Positions 40,325 through 47,029 of a DNA stretch of 64,000 nt are shown piece after piece. The position numbers and the translations under genes were made by a program. Within the stretch, counting starts at the first letter, position 1. The number at the start of each line of letters is the position of its first letter. The notes under the pieces were generated by a model. The model saw nothing but the letters and a program-made list of their open reading frames with translations, was not told the origin of the DNA and did not search any database. The DNA lies in contig NZ_CP059901.1 of NCBI RefSeq assembly GCF_014127285.1, forward strand, positions 2,728,001 through 2,792,000. Reading direction: 5' to 3'. Origin of the DNA: Mumia sp. ZJ1417. Its GTDB lineage: Bacteria > Actinomycetota > Actinomycetes > Propionibacteriales > Nocardioidaceae.

Positions 40325-41368
40325 ATGACCGAGCCTAGGGCACGCCTGCGGACGCTCACCATCCTGGTCGGGTCTGCGGCGTTCGTGGTGATCGTCGCCG
40401 GCGTGATGAGCATCAACGGGATCGTCGGCCCGACCTTCCTCGCGATCTGTCTCACGGTCACGGTGCACCCGCTCCGCCACGTCTTCGACCGGATGGGCAT
40501 GCCGTCCTGGACCGGCACGGTCGCCTGCGTCGTCGCCGTCTACGCGATCCTCCTGCTGCTCGCGGGGTCGCTGGTGCTCGCCGGTGCGCGGTTCGGCCAG
40601 CTCCTCACCGCGTACGAGGACGAGTTCCAGCGATGGCTCGTCGACGTCAAGAGCCTGCTCAACGACTGGGGCGTCCAGCAGAGCGACCTCGACCAGATCT
40701 TCAAACACCTCGACATCCGCTCGCTCGCCCCGTACGTCGCCGAGGTCGTCTCCAGCGCCACCACGGTCACCGGCAACCTGCTCCTCATCTTGATCCTGCT
40801 GCTCTTCATGGCGCTGGACGGCTCGGTGATCCCCCGGCTTGCGCGCCGGGTCCCCGAGCGTCACCGCGCCACCGTCGACGCGCTCGCCGACTTCGCGACG
40901 GGCACGCGCCGCTATTTCGTGGTCGCGACCGTGTTCGGGCTCGTCGTCGCGGTGGCTGACGTGATCCTGCTGTACGCGCTCGGTGTCCCGGAGCCGTGGC
41001 TGTGGGGCGTGCTCTCGCTCATCACCGGCTACATCCCCAACATCGGGTTCATCCTGGGCCTGATCCCGCCCGCCATGCTCGCGCTGTTCGACTCCGGATG
41101 GCAGACGGCAGTGTGGGTGATCGTCGGCTACTGCGTCATCAACTTCGTGATCCAGTCGGTCTTCCAGCCCAAGATCGTCGGCAACTCCGTCGGCCTCTCG
41201 GCGACAGTGAGCATGCTGTCGCTGATCTTCTGGACGCTGGTCCTCGGGGCGTGGGGGGCGATCCTGGCCATCCCGGCCACGCTGCTCGTCAAGAAGCTCC
41301 TCGTCGACAGCGATCCCGACGCCCGCTGGATATCGCCCATCATCGCCGGCCGGGAACCGGTACCGTGA
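40325..41368 (+). CDS. AI-2E family transporter
   Basis: 347-residue membrane protein with about eight helices in the characteristic layout: two pairs of N-terminal helices, an amphipathic extracellular region (FQRWLVDVKSLLNDWGVQ...), then the conserved C-terminal block VPEPWLWGVLSLITGYIPNIGFILGLIPPAML and VFQPKIVGNSVGLSATVSMLSLIFWTLVLG. The family includes exporters and Na+/H+ antiporters; the autoinducer name does not prove quorum-sensing function. The ATG has little upstream Shine-Dalgarno sequence. Followed 25 bases later by a small membrane-protein gene. Confidence 0.92.
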   Translation: MTEPRARLRTLTILVGSAAFVVIVAGVMSINGIVGPTFLAICLTVTVHPLRHVFDRMGMPSWTGTVACVVAVYAILLLLAGSLVLAGARFGQLLTAYEDEFQRWLVDVKSLLNDWGVQQSDLDQIFKHLDIRSLAPYVAEVVSSATTVTGNLLLILILLLFMALDGSVIPRLARRVPERHRATVDALADFATGTRRYFVVATVFGLVVAVADVILLYALGVPEPWLWGVLSLITGYIPNIGFILGLIPPAMLALFDSGWQTAVWVIVGYCVINFVIQSVFQPKIVGNSVGLSATVSMLSLIFWTLVLGAWGAILAIPATLLVKKLLVDSDPDARWISPIIAGREPVP

Positions 41369-41393
41369 CGGCCACCCCGAGCGAGGAGGCACG

Positions 41394-41873
41394 ATGTCCT
41401 ACCAGCAACCGCCCGCAGGTCAGCCCGAGCCCGGCACCCCGAGCGGCTTGTCCGTCGACGCGGGCAAGCTGTGGGCCGGAGGGGTCGCGACAGCCGTGGT
41501 CGCCGCGCTCGCCGCTGCCGTCGGCCTGCTCGTCTGCCGCGGCGTGTTCGACATCGCCGTGCTGGTGCCGAGCGGCGGCGGTCGCTGGGACGTCACCTCG
41601 ACACTGCCGTACGCGTTCCTCGCCGCCGGTGCCGCGCTCCTCGCCACGGGCCTCATGCACCTGCTGCTCCTGACGACCCCGCGTCCGCGCCTCTTCTTCG
41701 GCTGGATCGTGGCGCTGATCGCCGTGATCATCGGCGTCCTCCCGTTCACGGTCGATATCCCGCTCGAGGAGCAGGTCGCCAGCGCCGCGGTGGGGGTCCT
41801 CATCACGGTCATCATCGGCTCGCTGGTCTCTGGCACCGCCCAGCGCGCGGTCCGCAACGCCCCGCGCGCCTGA
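41394..41873 (+). CDS. Four-helix membrane protein of unknown function
   Basis: 159 residues. A short Pro/Gln/Gly-rich cytoplasmic N-terminus (QQPPAGQPEPGTPSG) is followed by four predicted helices at about residues 28-50, 62-90, 97-115 and 122-145, separated by short loops. DUF6069-like organisation is possible but not certain. GGAGG stands a few bases before the ATG. It follows the AI-2E transporter gene by 25 bases and is probably co-transcribed. No catalytic motif is visible. Confidence 0.75.
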   Translation: MSYQQPPAGQPEPGTPSGLSVDAGKLWAGGVATAVVAALAAAVGLLVCRGVFDIAVLVPSGGGRWDVTSTLPYAFLAAGAALLATGLMHLLLLTTPRPRLFFGWIVALIAVIIGVLPFTVDIPLEEQVASAAVGVLITVIIGSLVSGTAQRAVRNAPRA

Positions 41874-41889
41874 GGTCGCACCGCGGCCG

Positions 41890-41895
41890 TACGCT
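41890..41895 (+). promoter_or_regulatory. Leaderless -10 element of the methyltransferase gene at 41902
   Basis: TACGCT followed by six bases and then the GTG start codon, matching the actinobacterial TANNNT leaderless arrangement. Confidence 0.5.
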
Positions 41896-41901
41896 GCGGG
41901 C

Positions 41902-42654
41902 GTGAGTAGCAAGGGCGCAGGCGGCGACGACACGAAGCCGCAGATGGTGATCACCGGCGAGCGGACGGTGCCCGGCATCTGGCACGAGAACTACTGGTTC
42001 CGCCGGCACGAGGTCGTGTACGAGGCGCTGCGCGACGTCGTCCGCGGTCGCGCGGCGCTCGAGGCCGGGTGCGGCGAGGGGTACGGGGCGGACCTGCTGA
42101 GCCACGTGGCGGGATCGCTCGTCGCGCTCGACTACGACGCGTACGCGACCGGCCACGTCCGCGCCGCGTACCCGCAGGTCCCGGTCGTCCGCGGCAACCT
42201 CGTCGCCCTCCCGTACGCTGACGCGTCGTTCGACGTCGTGGTCAGCCTGCAGACGATCGAGCACCTCTGGGACCAGGACGCGTTCGTCGCCGAGTGCGTC
42301 CGCGTGCTGCGGCCGGGCGGCACGCTGGTCGTCAGCACGCCCAACACGCTCACGTTCCCGCCGGGGAACATCTACCACCCCAAGGAGCTCGAGCCCGACG
42401 AGCTGCGTGACCTCGTCGCCGCCCACGCACGCGTCGAGTCGCTGGCCGGACTGCACCACGGTCCGCGGCTCGCGGCCTGGGAGGACACGAACGGCTCGCT
42501 CGTCGACGCGCAGATCGCGGGGCCGTACGACCAGTGGCCCGCGGCGGTCGCGCAGCTCGTACGGTCGGTGTCGACAGGCGACTTCGTCCTGCGGACGGGC
42601 GACGACGCCGACCTCGCCGCGTCGCTCGACCTCGTGGTCACCGCTCAGGTCTGA
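41902..42654 (+). CDS. Class I SAM-dependent methyltransferase
   Basis: 250 residues. Motif I is ALEAGCGEGYGADLLSH, the acidic residue follows in VALDYDAYATGHV, motif II/III region is LPYADASFDVVVSLQTIEHLWDQDAF, then CVRVLRPGGTLVVSTPN. N-terminal ITGERTVPGIWHENYWFRRHEVVYEAL resembles methyltransferases acting on glycans or mycothiol-like or mannosylglycerate substrates in actinobacteria, but the substrate is unassigned. GTG start supported by the -10 hexamer six bases ahead; no ribosome-binding site, consistent with leaderless translation. Confidence 0.85.
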   Translation: MSSKGAGGDDTKPQMVITGERTVPGIWHENYWFRRHEVVYEALRDVVRGRAALEAGCGEGYGADLLSHVAGSLVALDYDAYATGHVRAAYPQVPVVRGNLVALPYADASFDVVVSLQTIEHLWDQDAFVAECVRVLRPGGTLVVSTPNTLTFPPGNIYHPKELEPDELRDLVAAHARVESLAGLHHGPRLAAWEDTNGSLVDAQIAGPYDQWPAAVAQLVRSVSTGDFVLRTGDDADLAASLDLVVTAQV

Positions 42655-42672
42655 CTGCGCTGCTCTAACCGC

Positions 42673-42687
42673 GCTGCTCTGGGCAGA
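42673..42687 (+). promoter_or_regulatory. Candidate ClgR/PopR-type operator upstream of the clpP pair
   Basis: GCTGCTCTGGGCAGA, 56 bases before the clpP ATG, matches 13 of 15 positions of TCTGCTCTCGGCAGA at 44369-44383 upstream of the XRE regulator gene. Both contain an interrupted palindrome CTGC...GCAG. A second GCTGCTCT half-repeat lies just before it. Position about one -35 distance from a likely start suggests activation. Confidence 0.7.
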
Positions 42688-42743
42688 TCTGCCGCCGGCT
42701 GATCGGCTGGATCCTGGTGGACGCGCCGCGCCACGGTGGAGGC

Positions 42744-43373
42744 ATGGCACACGACACCGCACCCCACCTCTTCGACACGGTCAGTCGTCAACAGCTGCTC
42801 GGCCGGCGGATCCTCGTGCTCGACGGCGTCCTCGACGACGACAACGGCACCCTCCTCACCACCCAGCTCCTGTCCTTGGCCGCCGACGACCCCGGCGCCG
42901 ACATCGCGCTGTGGATCCACTCCCCCGGCGGCTCGGTGCCGTCGATGCTCGCGCTGCGTGATGTCGTACGGCTCATCCCCTGCGACGTGTCGACGCTCGC
43001 CCTCGGCCTCGCCTGCAGCGCCGGGCAGTTCCTGCTGTCGGCCGGGACGCCCGGCAAGCGGTACGCCCTCCCCCACGCACGGATCCTCATGCATCAGGGT
43101 TCGGCGGGGATCGGCGGCAGCGCGGTCGAGATCGAGGTCCAGGCCGACGACCTCCGCCACACCCGCGACACCGTGCTCGGCTTGATCGCCGCAGACACAG
43201 GCCAGCCGTTCGAGCGGATCTTCGAGGACTCGCTGCACGACCGCTGGTACACCGCCGTCGAGGCGCAGGCGTACGGGTTCGTCGACCACGTCGTCAGCGC
43301 GTTCGACGACGTGATGCCGAAGCGGCGCCGCGGCGTGGGGATCGGGGCGGCCCAGATGGGAGGCGTGCGATGA
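42744..43373 (+). CDS. ATP-dependent Clp protease proteolytic subunit (active-site complete, accessory copy)
   Basis: 209 residues, ClpP/crotonase fold. The catalytic Ser is in LGLACSAGQFLLSAG at about residue 92 and His in ARILMHQGSAG at about 117; the oxyanion/Gly-rich strand IHSPGGSVPSM is intact. The acidic third residue falls in FEDSLHDRWYTAVEAQAYGFVD. Sequence divergence from the main ClpP1P2 (C in place of A before the serine, altered axial region) and the absence of clpX or tig suggest an accessory, regulated pair such as ClpP3P4 of Streptomyces. ATG at 42744 follows GGTGGAGG. Overlaps the second clpP by four bases. Confidence 0.9.
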   Translation: MAHDTAPHLFDTVSRQQLLGRRILVLDGVLDDDNGTLLTTQLLSLAADDPGADIALWIHSPGGSVPSMLALRDVVRLIPCDVSTLALGLACSAGQFLLSAGTPGKRYALPHARILMHQGSAGIGGSAVEIEVQADDLRHTRDTVLGLIAADTGQPFERIFEDSLHDRWYTAVEAQAYGFVDHVVSAFDDVMPKRRRGVGIGAAQMGGVR

Positions 43374-43981
43374 GCACGTACACGATCCCGAACGTCATCG
43401 CGAACCATCCGCGTGGTGAGCGCGTCATGGACGTCTACTCGCACCTGCTCACCGAGCGCATCGTCTATCTCGGGACGGCCATCGACGCCGGCGTCGCCAA
43501 CGCGCTGATCGCCCAGCTGCTGCACCTCGAGGCGGACAACCCCGATGGCGAGATCAACCTCTACGTCAACTGCGAGGGCGGCGATGAGACAGCGATGCTC
43601 GCGATCTACGACACGATGCAGCACGTCCGCTCGCCCGTCGCGACGTTCTGTGTGGGTCAGGCGATCGCCGCCGGCGCGGTCCTCGTCGCCGGTGGCGAGC
43701 CGGGCCGTCGGGCGGCGCTGCCCCACGCGCGGTTCGTGCTGCACCAGCCCGCGGCGCGGGGTCAGGGGACGATCCCCGACCTGATCCTCCAGGCGGACGA
43801 GGTGGTGCGGGTGCGCAACGAGATGGAGGCGATCTTGTCGACCCATACCGGCCAGAGCGTCGACACGTTGCGGCACGACACGGACCGCGACCGGGTGTTC
43901 TCCGCTGCGGCGGCACGGGCGTACGGGCTCGTCGACGCGGTCATGGCGCCGCGAGCGGTGCTCGGCGGCGAGGTGCGGTGA
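43370..43981 (+). CDS. ClpP-family subunit lacking the catalytic serine (ClpR-like)
   Basis: 203 residues with a clear ClpP fold: LTERIVYLGTAIDAGVANALIAQLLHLEADNPDGEINLYVNCEGG, HARFVLHQPA (His125), and DTDRDRVFSAAAARAYGLVD, which carries the usual Asp. The nucleophile motif GQAASMGA is replaced by GQAIAAGA, so the serine position (codon GCC at 43667-43669, residue 100) is Ala; the oxyanion strand NSPGGS is also altered to NCEGGD. It should be proteolytically inactive and probably forms a mixed barrel with the upstream active subunit, shaping specificity. The ATGA overlap couples their synthesis, giving near 1:1 stoichiometry. Confidence 0.9.
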   Translation: MSTYTIPNVIANHPRGERVMDVYSHLLTERIVYLGTAIDAGVANALIAQLLHLEADNPDGEINLYVNCEGGDETAMLAIYDTMQHVRSPVATFCVGQAIAAGAVLVAGGEPGRRAALPHARFVLHQPAARGQGTIPDLILQADEVVRVRNEMEAILSTHTGQSVDTLRHDTDRDRVFSAAAARAYGLVDAVMAPRAVLGGEVR

Positions 43982-43991
43982 CGCCGCGGCG

Positions 43992-44327
43992 TCAGACGGC
44001 GAGGGCGAGCGGCCCGCGCGGAACCGACGTCGACGCCGTACGGCGCAGCTCGCCGCTGACGTGCTCGGTCAGGTCGAGCAGGGTCAGGTCGAGAGCGCCC
44101 GAGACCGCGGCGAGGATCTCGCTCGACGGCTCCTTGCGGCCGCGCTCGACCTCCGACAGGTACTGAGGGGAGATGCCGGCCACGGCGGCGGTGTCCGCGA
44201 GGCGCTGGCCACGGGCCAGGCGTGCCTCTCGCAGGCGCCGTCCGACGACCTCGCGCCACAGCGGCTCGGGCTCGGGCGGCGCGAGCGGCGCGGCGCGCCG
44301 AGGGCCGAGGCGTACGACGTCTCCCAT
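43992..44327 (-). CDS. XRE-family regulator, ClgR/PopR-like
   Basis: 111 residues. The helix-turn-helix at about residues 28-82 (VGRRLREARLARGQRLADTAAVAGISPQYLSEVERGRKEPSSEILAAVSGALDL) closely follows the ClgR/PopR pattern in which the recognition helix is followed by SEIERG-KE-SSE. These actinobacterial regulators activate clp operons and are themselves Clp substrates through a small hydrophobic C-terminus; this one ends PLALAV, compatible with such a degron. Convergent with the clpP pair, 10 bases apart. TAGCCT six bases before the ATG indicates a leaderless transcript, and an operator-like palindrome lies further upstream. Confidence 0.85.
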   Translation of the reverse strand: MGDVVRLGPRRAAPLAPPEPEPLWREVVGRRLREARLARGQRLADTAAVAGISPQYLSEVERGRKEPSSEILAAVSGALDLTLLDLTEHVSGELRRTASTSVPRGPLALAV

Positions 44328-44333
44328 GGCCCG

Positions 44334-44339
44334 AGGCTA
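44334..44339 (-). promoter_or_regulatory. Leaderless -10 element of the ClgR/PopR-like regulator
   Basis: On the reverse strand TAGCCT, then six bases, then ATG. Confidence 0.55.
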
Positions 44340-44368
44340 GGCCACGCCACCCGGCCGTCGCCAGGCAT

Positions 44369-44383
44369 TCTGCTCTCGGCAGA
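44369..44383 (-). promoter_or_regulatory. Candidate ClgR/PopR-type operator upstream of the regulator gene
   Basis: TCTGCTCTCGGCAGA, a near-perfect interrupted palindrome centred about 49 bases before the regulator ATG, at the -35/-45 zone of its leaderless promoter. It nearly equals the site before the clpP pair, implying autoregulation. Confidence 0.7.
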
Positions 44384-44456
44384 GCGGCTCCCGTCCGACG
44401 GTGCGTCCGTGGTCAGCGAGGCGACGTCAGGCGCTGCACGCCCGCGGCCGTACGCG

Positions 44457-45140
44457 TCAGCTGCCGCGGGCCTCGCGCTGCTCCTCGGCGACCTCGGCGG
44501 TGTAGCGCTGGATCTCCGCCCACTCCGCCAGGTCGTCGCGGCGGCTCTTGACGACGCGACCGGGCAGCCCGGCGACGATCGCGAAGTCCGGGTACTCGCC
44601 CCGCGCCACGGTGTGCGCGGCGAGCACGACGCCGCGCCCCGTCCGCGTGCCGCGCAGCACGCTCGCCTTCACGCCGATCCACGAGTCCGGCCCGATCCGC
44701 ACCGGAGAGACCACGAGTCCCTGGTCCTTGATCGGCTTCGCGAGGTCGAGCGTCACATGGTCGAAGTCGCAGATGTACGTCCAGTCCGAGATGATCGTCG
44801 CCGCCCCGATCTCGATGTCGAGGTGCGCGTTGATCGTGTTGTCGGACCCCATGACGACCTTGTCACCGAGGCGCAGCGTGCCGTTGTGGGCACGCAGCGC
44901 CGTACGGTCGCCGAGGTGGACGAACCTGCCGAGCACCACCCGCCCGTACGGGGGCTTGGTCTCGATCTCGACCCCGCGTCCGAGGAAGACGAACCCCTCG
45001 GTGATGACGTCGGGATGGCGTCGCTTGAACCGCCAGAACCGCCAGTAGCGCACCAGGTGGTAGCGCGACCACGCACGGTGACGCCGCACCCACCGCAGGG
45101 AGTCCACGGTGAGGAAGCGGGCCTGGCGGGGAGCGCTCAT
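44457..45140 (-). CDS. Left-handed beta-helix acyltransferase (hexapeptide-repeat family)
   Basis: 227 residues. After a basic, possibly membrane-associated N-terminus (RWVRRHRAWSRYHLVRYWRFWRFKRRHP) come isoleucine-patch hexapeptide turns (VVLGRFVHLGDRTAL, LRLGDKVVMGSDNTINAHLDIEIGAATIISDWTYI, VRIGPDSWIGVKASVLRGTRTGRGVVLAAHTVARGEYPDFAIVAGLPGRVV), the standard maltose/xenobiotic O-acetyltransferase layout. It likely acetylates or succinylates a sugar or lipid. Begins immediately after the methyltransferase stop (no gap), so the two genes may modify the same molecule. Confidence 0.85.
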   Translation of the reverse strand: MSAPRQARFLTVDSLRWVRRHRAWSRYHLVRYWRFWRFKRRHPDVITEGFVFLGRGVEIETKPPYGRVVLGRFVHLGDRTALRAHNGTLRLGDKVVMGSDNTINAHLDIEIGAATIISDWTYICDFDHVTLDLAKPIKDQGLVVSPVRIGPDSWIGVKASVLRGTRTGRGVVLAAHTVARGEYPDFAIVAGLPGRVVKSRRDDLAEWAEIQRYTAEVAEEQREARGS

Positions 45141-46112
45141 CTACGGCTTGGTCGCCGAGACCGACACGTTGTAGTAGAGACCCTTGGGCACGACGGGGCT
45201 GAGCGCCTTGTCGAGCGCGGAGAGTCGCAGCCACGACTTGTAGGCGAACATGCGCCACCGCAGGCCGAGCTTCTCCTCCGGCACCGCCGCCTCGAACGTA
45301 CGGACCGGCCAGCCGAACCAGGACGCGGTCAGCTCCTCGGTCGCCGTACGGACGCTGACGCCGCCGGCGCGCAGCACCGTACGCTCCAGGTCGGCCGGCT
45401 CGAACGTGTGCAGGTCGACGACGGCCTCCAGCGCCGCAGCGCGCGACGACTCGTCGAGCTCCTCGGCCGGACGCGACCACTCGCGCAGCGGGCCGAGCTT
45501 GGTGGCGTGGGTCGTGGCCCACCAGGTCAGCCGCGACAGGCGCCGCGCCATGAAGTCGCCGCGGGTGGTCGGCTCGCCGCAGATCACCACGCGGCCGCCG
45601 GGACGCAGCACGCGCAGCATCTCGCGGAAGGCCTTCTCGACGTCAGGGATGTGGTGGATGACGGCGTGACCGATGACCAGGTCGAACGACTCGTCGGGGA
45701 ACGGCAGCTCCTCGGCGTCGGCCGCCTGGCCGTCGAGCGAGAAGCCGAGACCGTCCGCGTTACGCTTGGCGACCTCGACCATGCCGGGCGAGATGTCGGT
45801 GACCGTGCCCTTGTCGATGACGCCGGCGAGCATGAGGTTGAGCGTGAAGAAGCCCGTGCCGGCGCCGATCTCCAGGCTGCGCCCGTACGGCCAGCCGCTC
45901 TCGCCGGCGACGGCGGTGAAGCGGTCGCGTGCGTAGTCGATGCAGCGCTCGTCGAAGGAGATCGACCACTTCTCGTCGTACGTCTGGGCTTCCCAGTCGT
46001 GGTAGAGCACCTGGGCGAGCTTGGTGTCGGACCAGGCGGCCTCGACCTCGTCCGCGCTCGCGTGCGGGTTGGGCGCGGCAGGCGTGCCGGGGGTGGTGGT
46101 GTCGGTGCTCAC
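45141..46112 (-). CDS. Class I SAM-dependent methyltransferase
   Basis: 323 residues from the GTG at 46112. Motif I SLEIGAGTGFFTLNLMLAG, then VTDISPGMVEVAKRNADGLG, LPFPDESFDLVIGHAVIHHIPDVEKAFREMLRVLRPGGRVVICGEPT. The C-terminal ~120 residues (TWWATTHATKLGPLREWSRP... SWFGWPVRTFEA...) are family-specific and unassigned. No ATG exists near the conserved start; the ribosome-binding signal is weak (GGGGAAG). Lies five bases after the enoyl-CoA hydratase stop and directly before the acyltransferase gene, so the three genes look like one operon. Confidence 0.86.
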   Translation of the reverse strand: MSTDTTTPGTPAAPNPHASADEVEAAWSDTKLAQVLYHDWEAQTYDEKWSISFDERCIDYARDRFTAVAGESGWPYGRSLEIGAGTGFFTLNLMLAGVIDKGTVTDISPGMVEVAKRNADGLGFSLDGQAADAEELPFPDESFDLVIGHAVIHHIPDVEKAFREMLRVLRPGGRVVICGEPTTRGDFMARRLSRLTWWATTHATKLGPLREWSRPAEELDESSRAAALEAVVDLHTFEPADLERTVLRAGGVSVRTATEELTASWFGWPVRTFEAAVPEEKLGLRWRMFAYKSWLRLSALDKALSPVVPKGLYYNVSVSATKP

Positions 46113-46117
46113 GGGTA

Positions 46118-46897
46118 CTACTTCCCCTCGAAGGTGGCCTTGCCGGGCCCGTTCTCGACGAACGAGCGCATGCCGGTCGCCTGGTCCTCGGTCGCGAACA
46201 GCGCCGCAAAGAGGTGGCGCTCGATCTCGAGGCCGGTCACGAGGTCGACCTCGAGCCCACGGTCCACGGCCTCCTTGATGCCGCGCAGTGCGAGCGAGGC
46301 GGCGCCGACGAACTGGCGGGCCCACGCGAGCGCCTCCTCGTACACCGACTCGGCCGGCACGATCCGGTCGACGAGCCCGATCGCGAGCGCCTCGGTGGCG
46401 TCGACCTGGCGGCCGGTGAACATGAGGTCCTTCGCCTTGGCCGGGCCCACGAGCCGCGACAGGCGCTGCGTGCCGCCCGCGCCGGGGATGATGCCGAGGA
46501 GGATCTCGGGCTGGCCGAGCTTGGCGTTGTCGGCCGCGAAGCGGACGTCGGTGCACAGCGCGAGCTCGCAGCCGCCACCGAGCGCGTAGCCGGTGATCGC
46601 CGAGACGGTCGGCTTCGGGATCGCGGCGACGGCGTTGAGGGAGGCCTGCAGCGCCTGGGCGCGGACGTTCATCGCGGGGAACGAGAGATCGGCCATCTCC
46701 TTGATGTCCGCCCCGGCCGCGAAGACCCGCTCGCCTCCGTACACGACCACGGCGGCGACGTCGTCACGCGCGGTCGCCTCCTCGGCGCACTCGCGCAGCT
46801 CGTCCTGGAGCTGGGCGCTGATCGCGTTCATCTTGGGTCGGTCGAGACGGATCGTGCCGACGCCGTCGGTCACCTCGAGCCTGACGAGCTCACCCAT
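46118..46897 (-). CDS. Enoyl-CoA hydratase/isomerase family protein
   Basis: 259-residue crotonase-fold enzyme. The oxyanion-hole signature is KPTVSAITGYALGGGCELALCTDVRFAADNAKLGQPEILLGIIPGAGGTQRLSRLVG, with both active-site Glu positions of true hydratases (CELALC and PEILLG) retained. N-terminal FAAGADIKEM forms the first half of the acyl-CoA pocket. It should hydrate 2-enoyl-CoA in beta-oxidation or a related pathway. GAAGG precedes the ATG. It leads an apparent operon with a methyltransferase and an acyltransferase. Confidence 0.93.
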   Translation of the reverse strand: MGELVRLEVTDGVGTIRLDRPKMNAISAQLQDELRECAEEATARDDVAAVVVYGGERVFAAGADIKEMADLSFPAMNVRAQALQASLNAVAAIPKPTVSAITGYALGGGCELALCTDVRFAADNAKLGQPEILLGIIPGAGGTQRLSRLVGPAKAKDLMFTGRQVDATEALAIGLVDRIVPAESVYEEALAWARQFVGAASLALRGIKEAVDRGLEVDLVTGLEIERHLFAALFATEDQATGMRSFVENGPGKATFEGK

Positions 46898-47029
46898 GCG
46901 CGCTGCCTTCCGTGTGGCGTGTCGTGACAGTCCTGCTGTCGACGTCGTGGCTACCGAGGGTAGCGAACCCCGTACGCGCCGGACCGGGCGCGTACGGCCG
47001 GAGGTCTGGGGTGCCCGATGATGGGGGGC

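Noticed and set aside
42673-42697. The simple palindrome GGCAGATCTGCC as the clpP operator
   Set aside because: It is perfect but has no counterpart upstream of the regulator, whereas the overlapping CTGCTCT-GGCAGA site does. It may still contribute.
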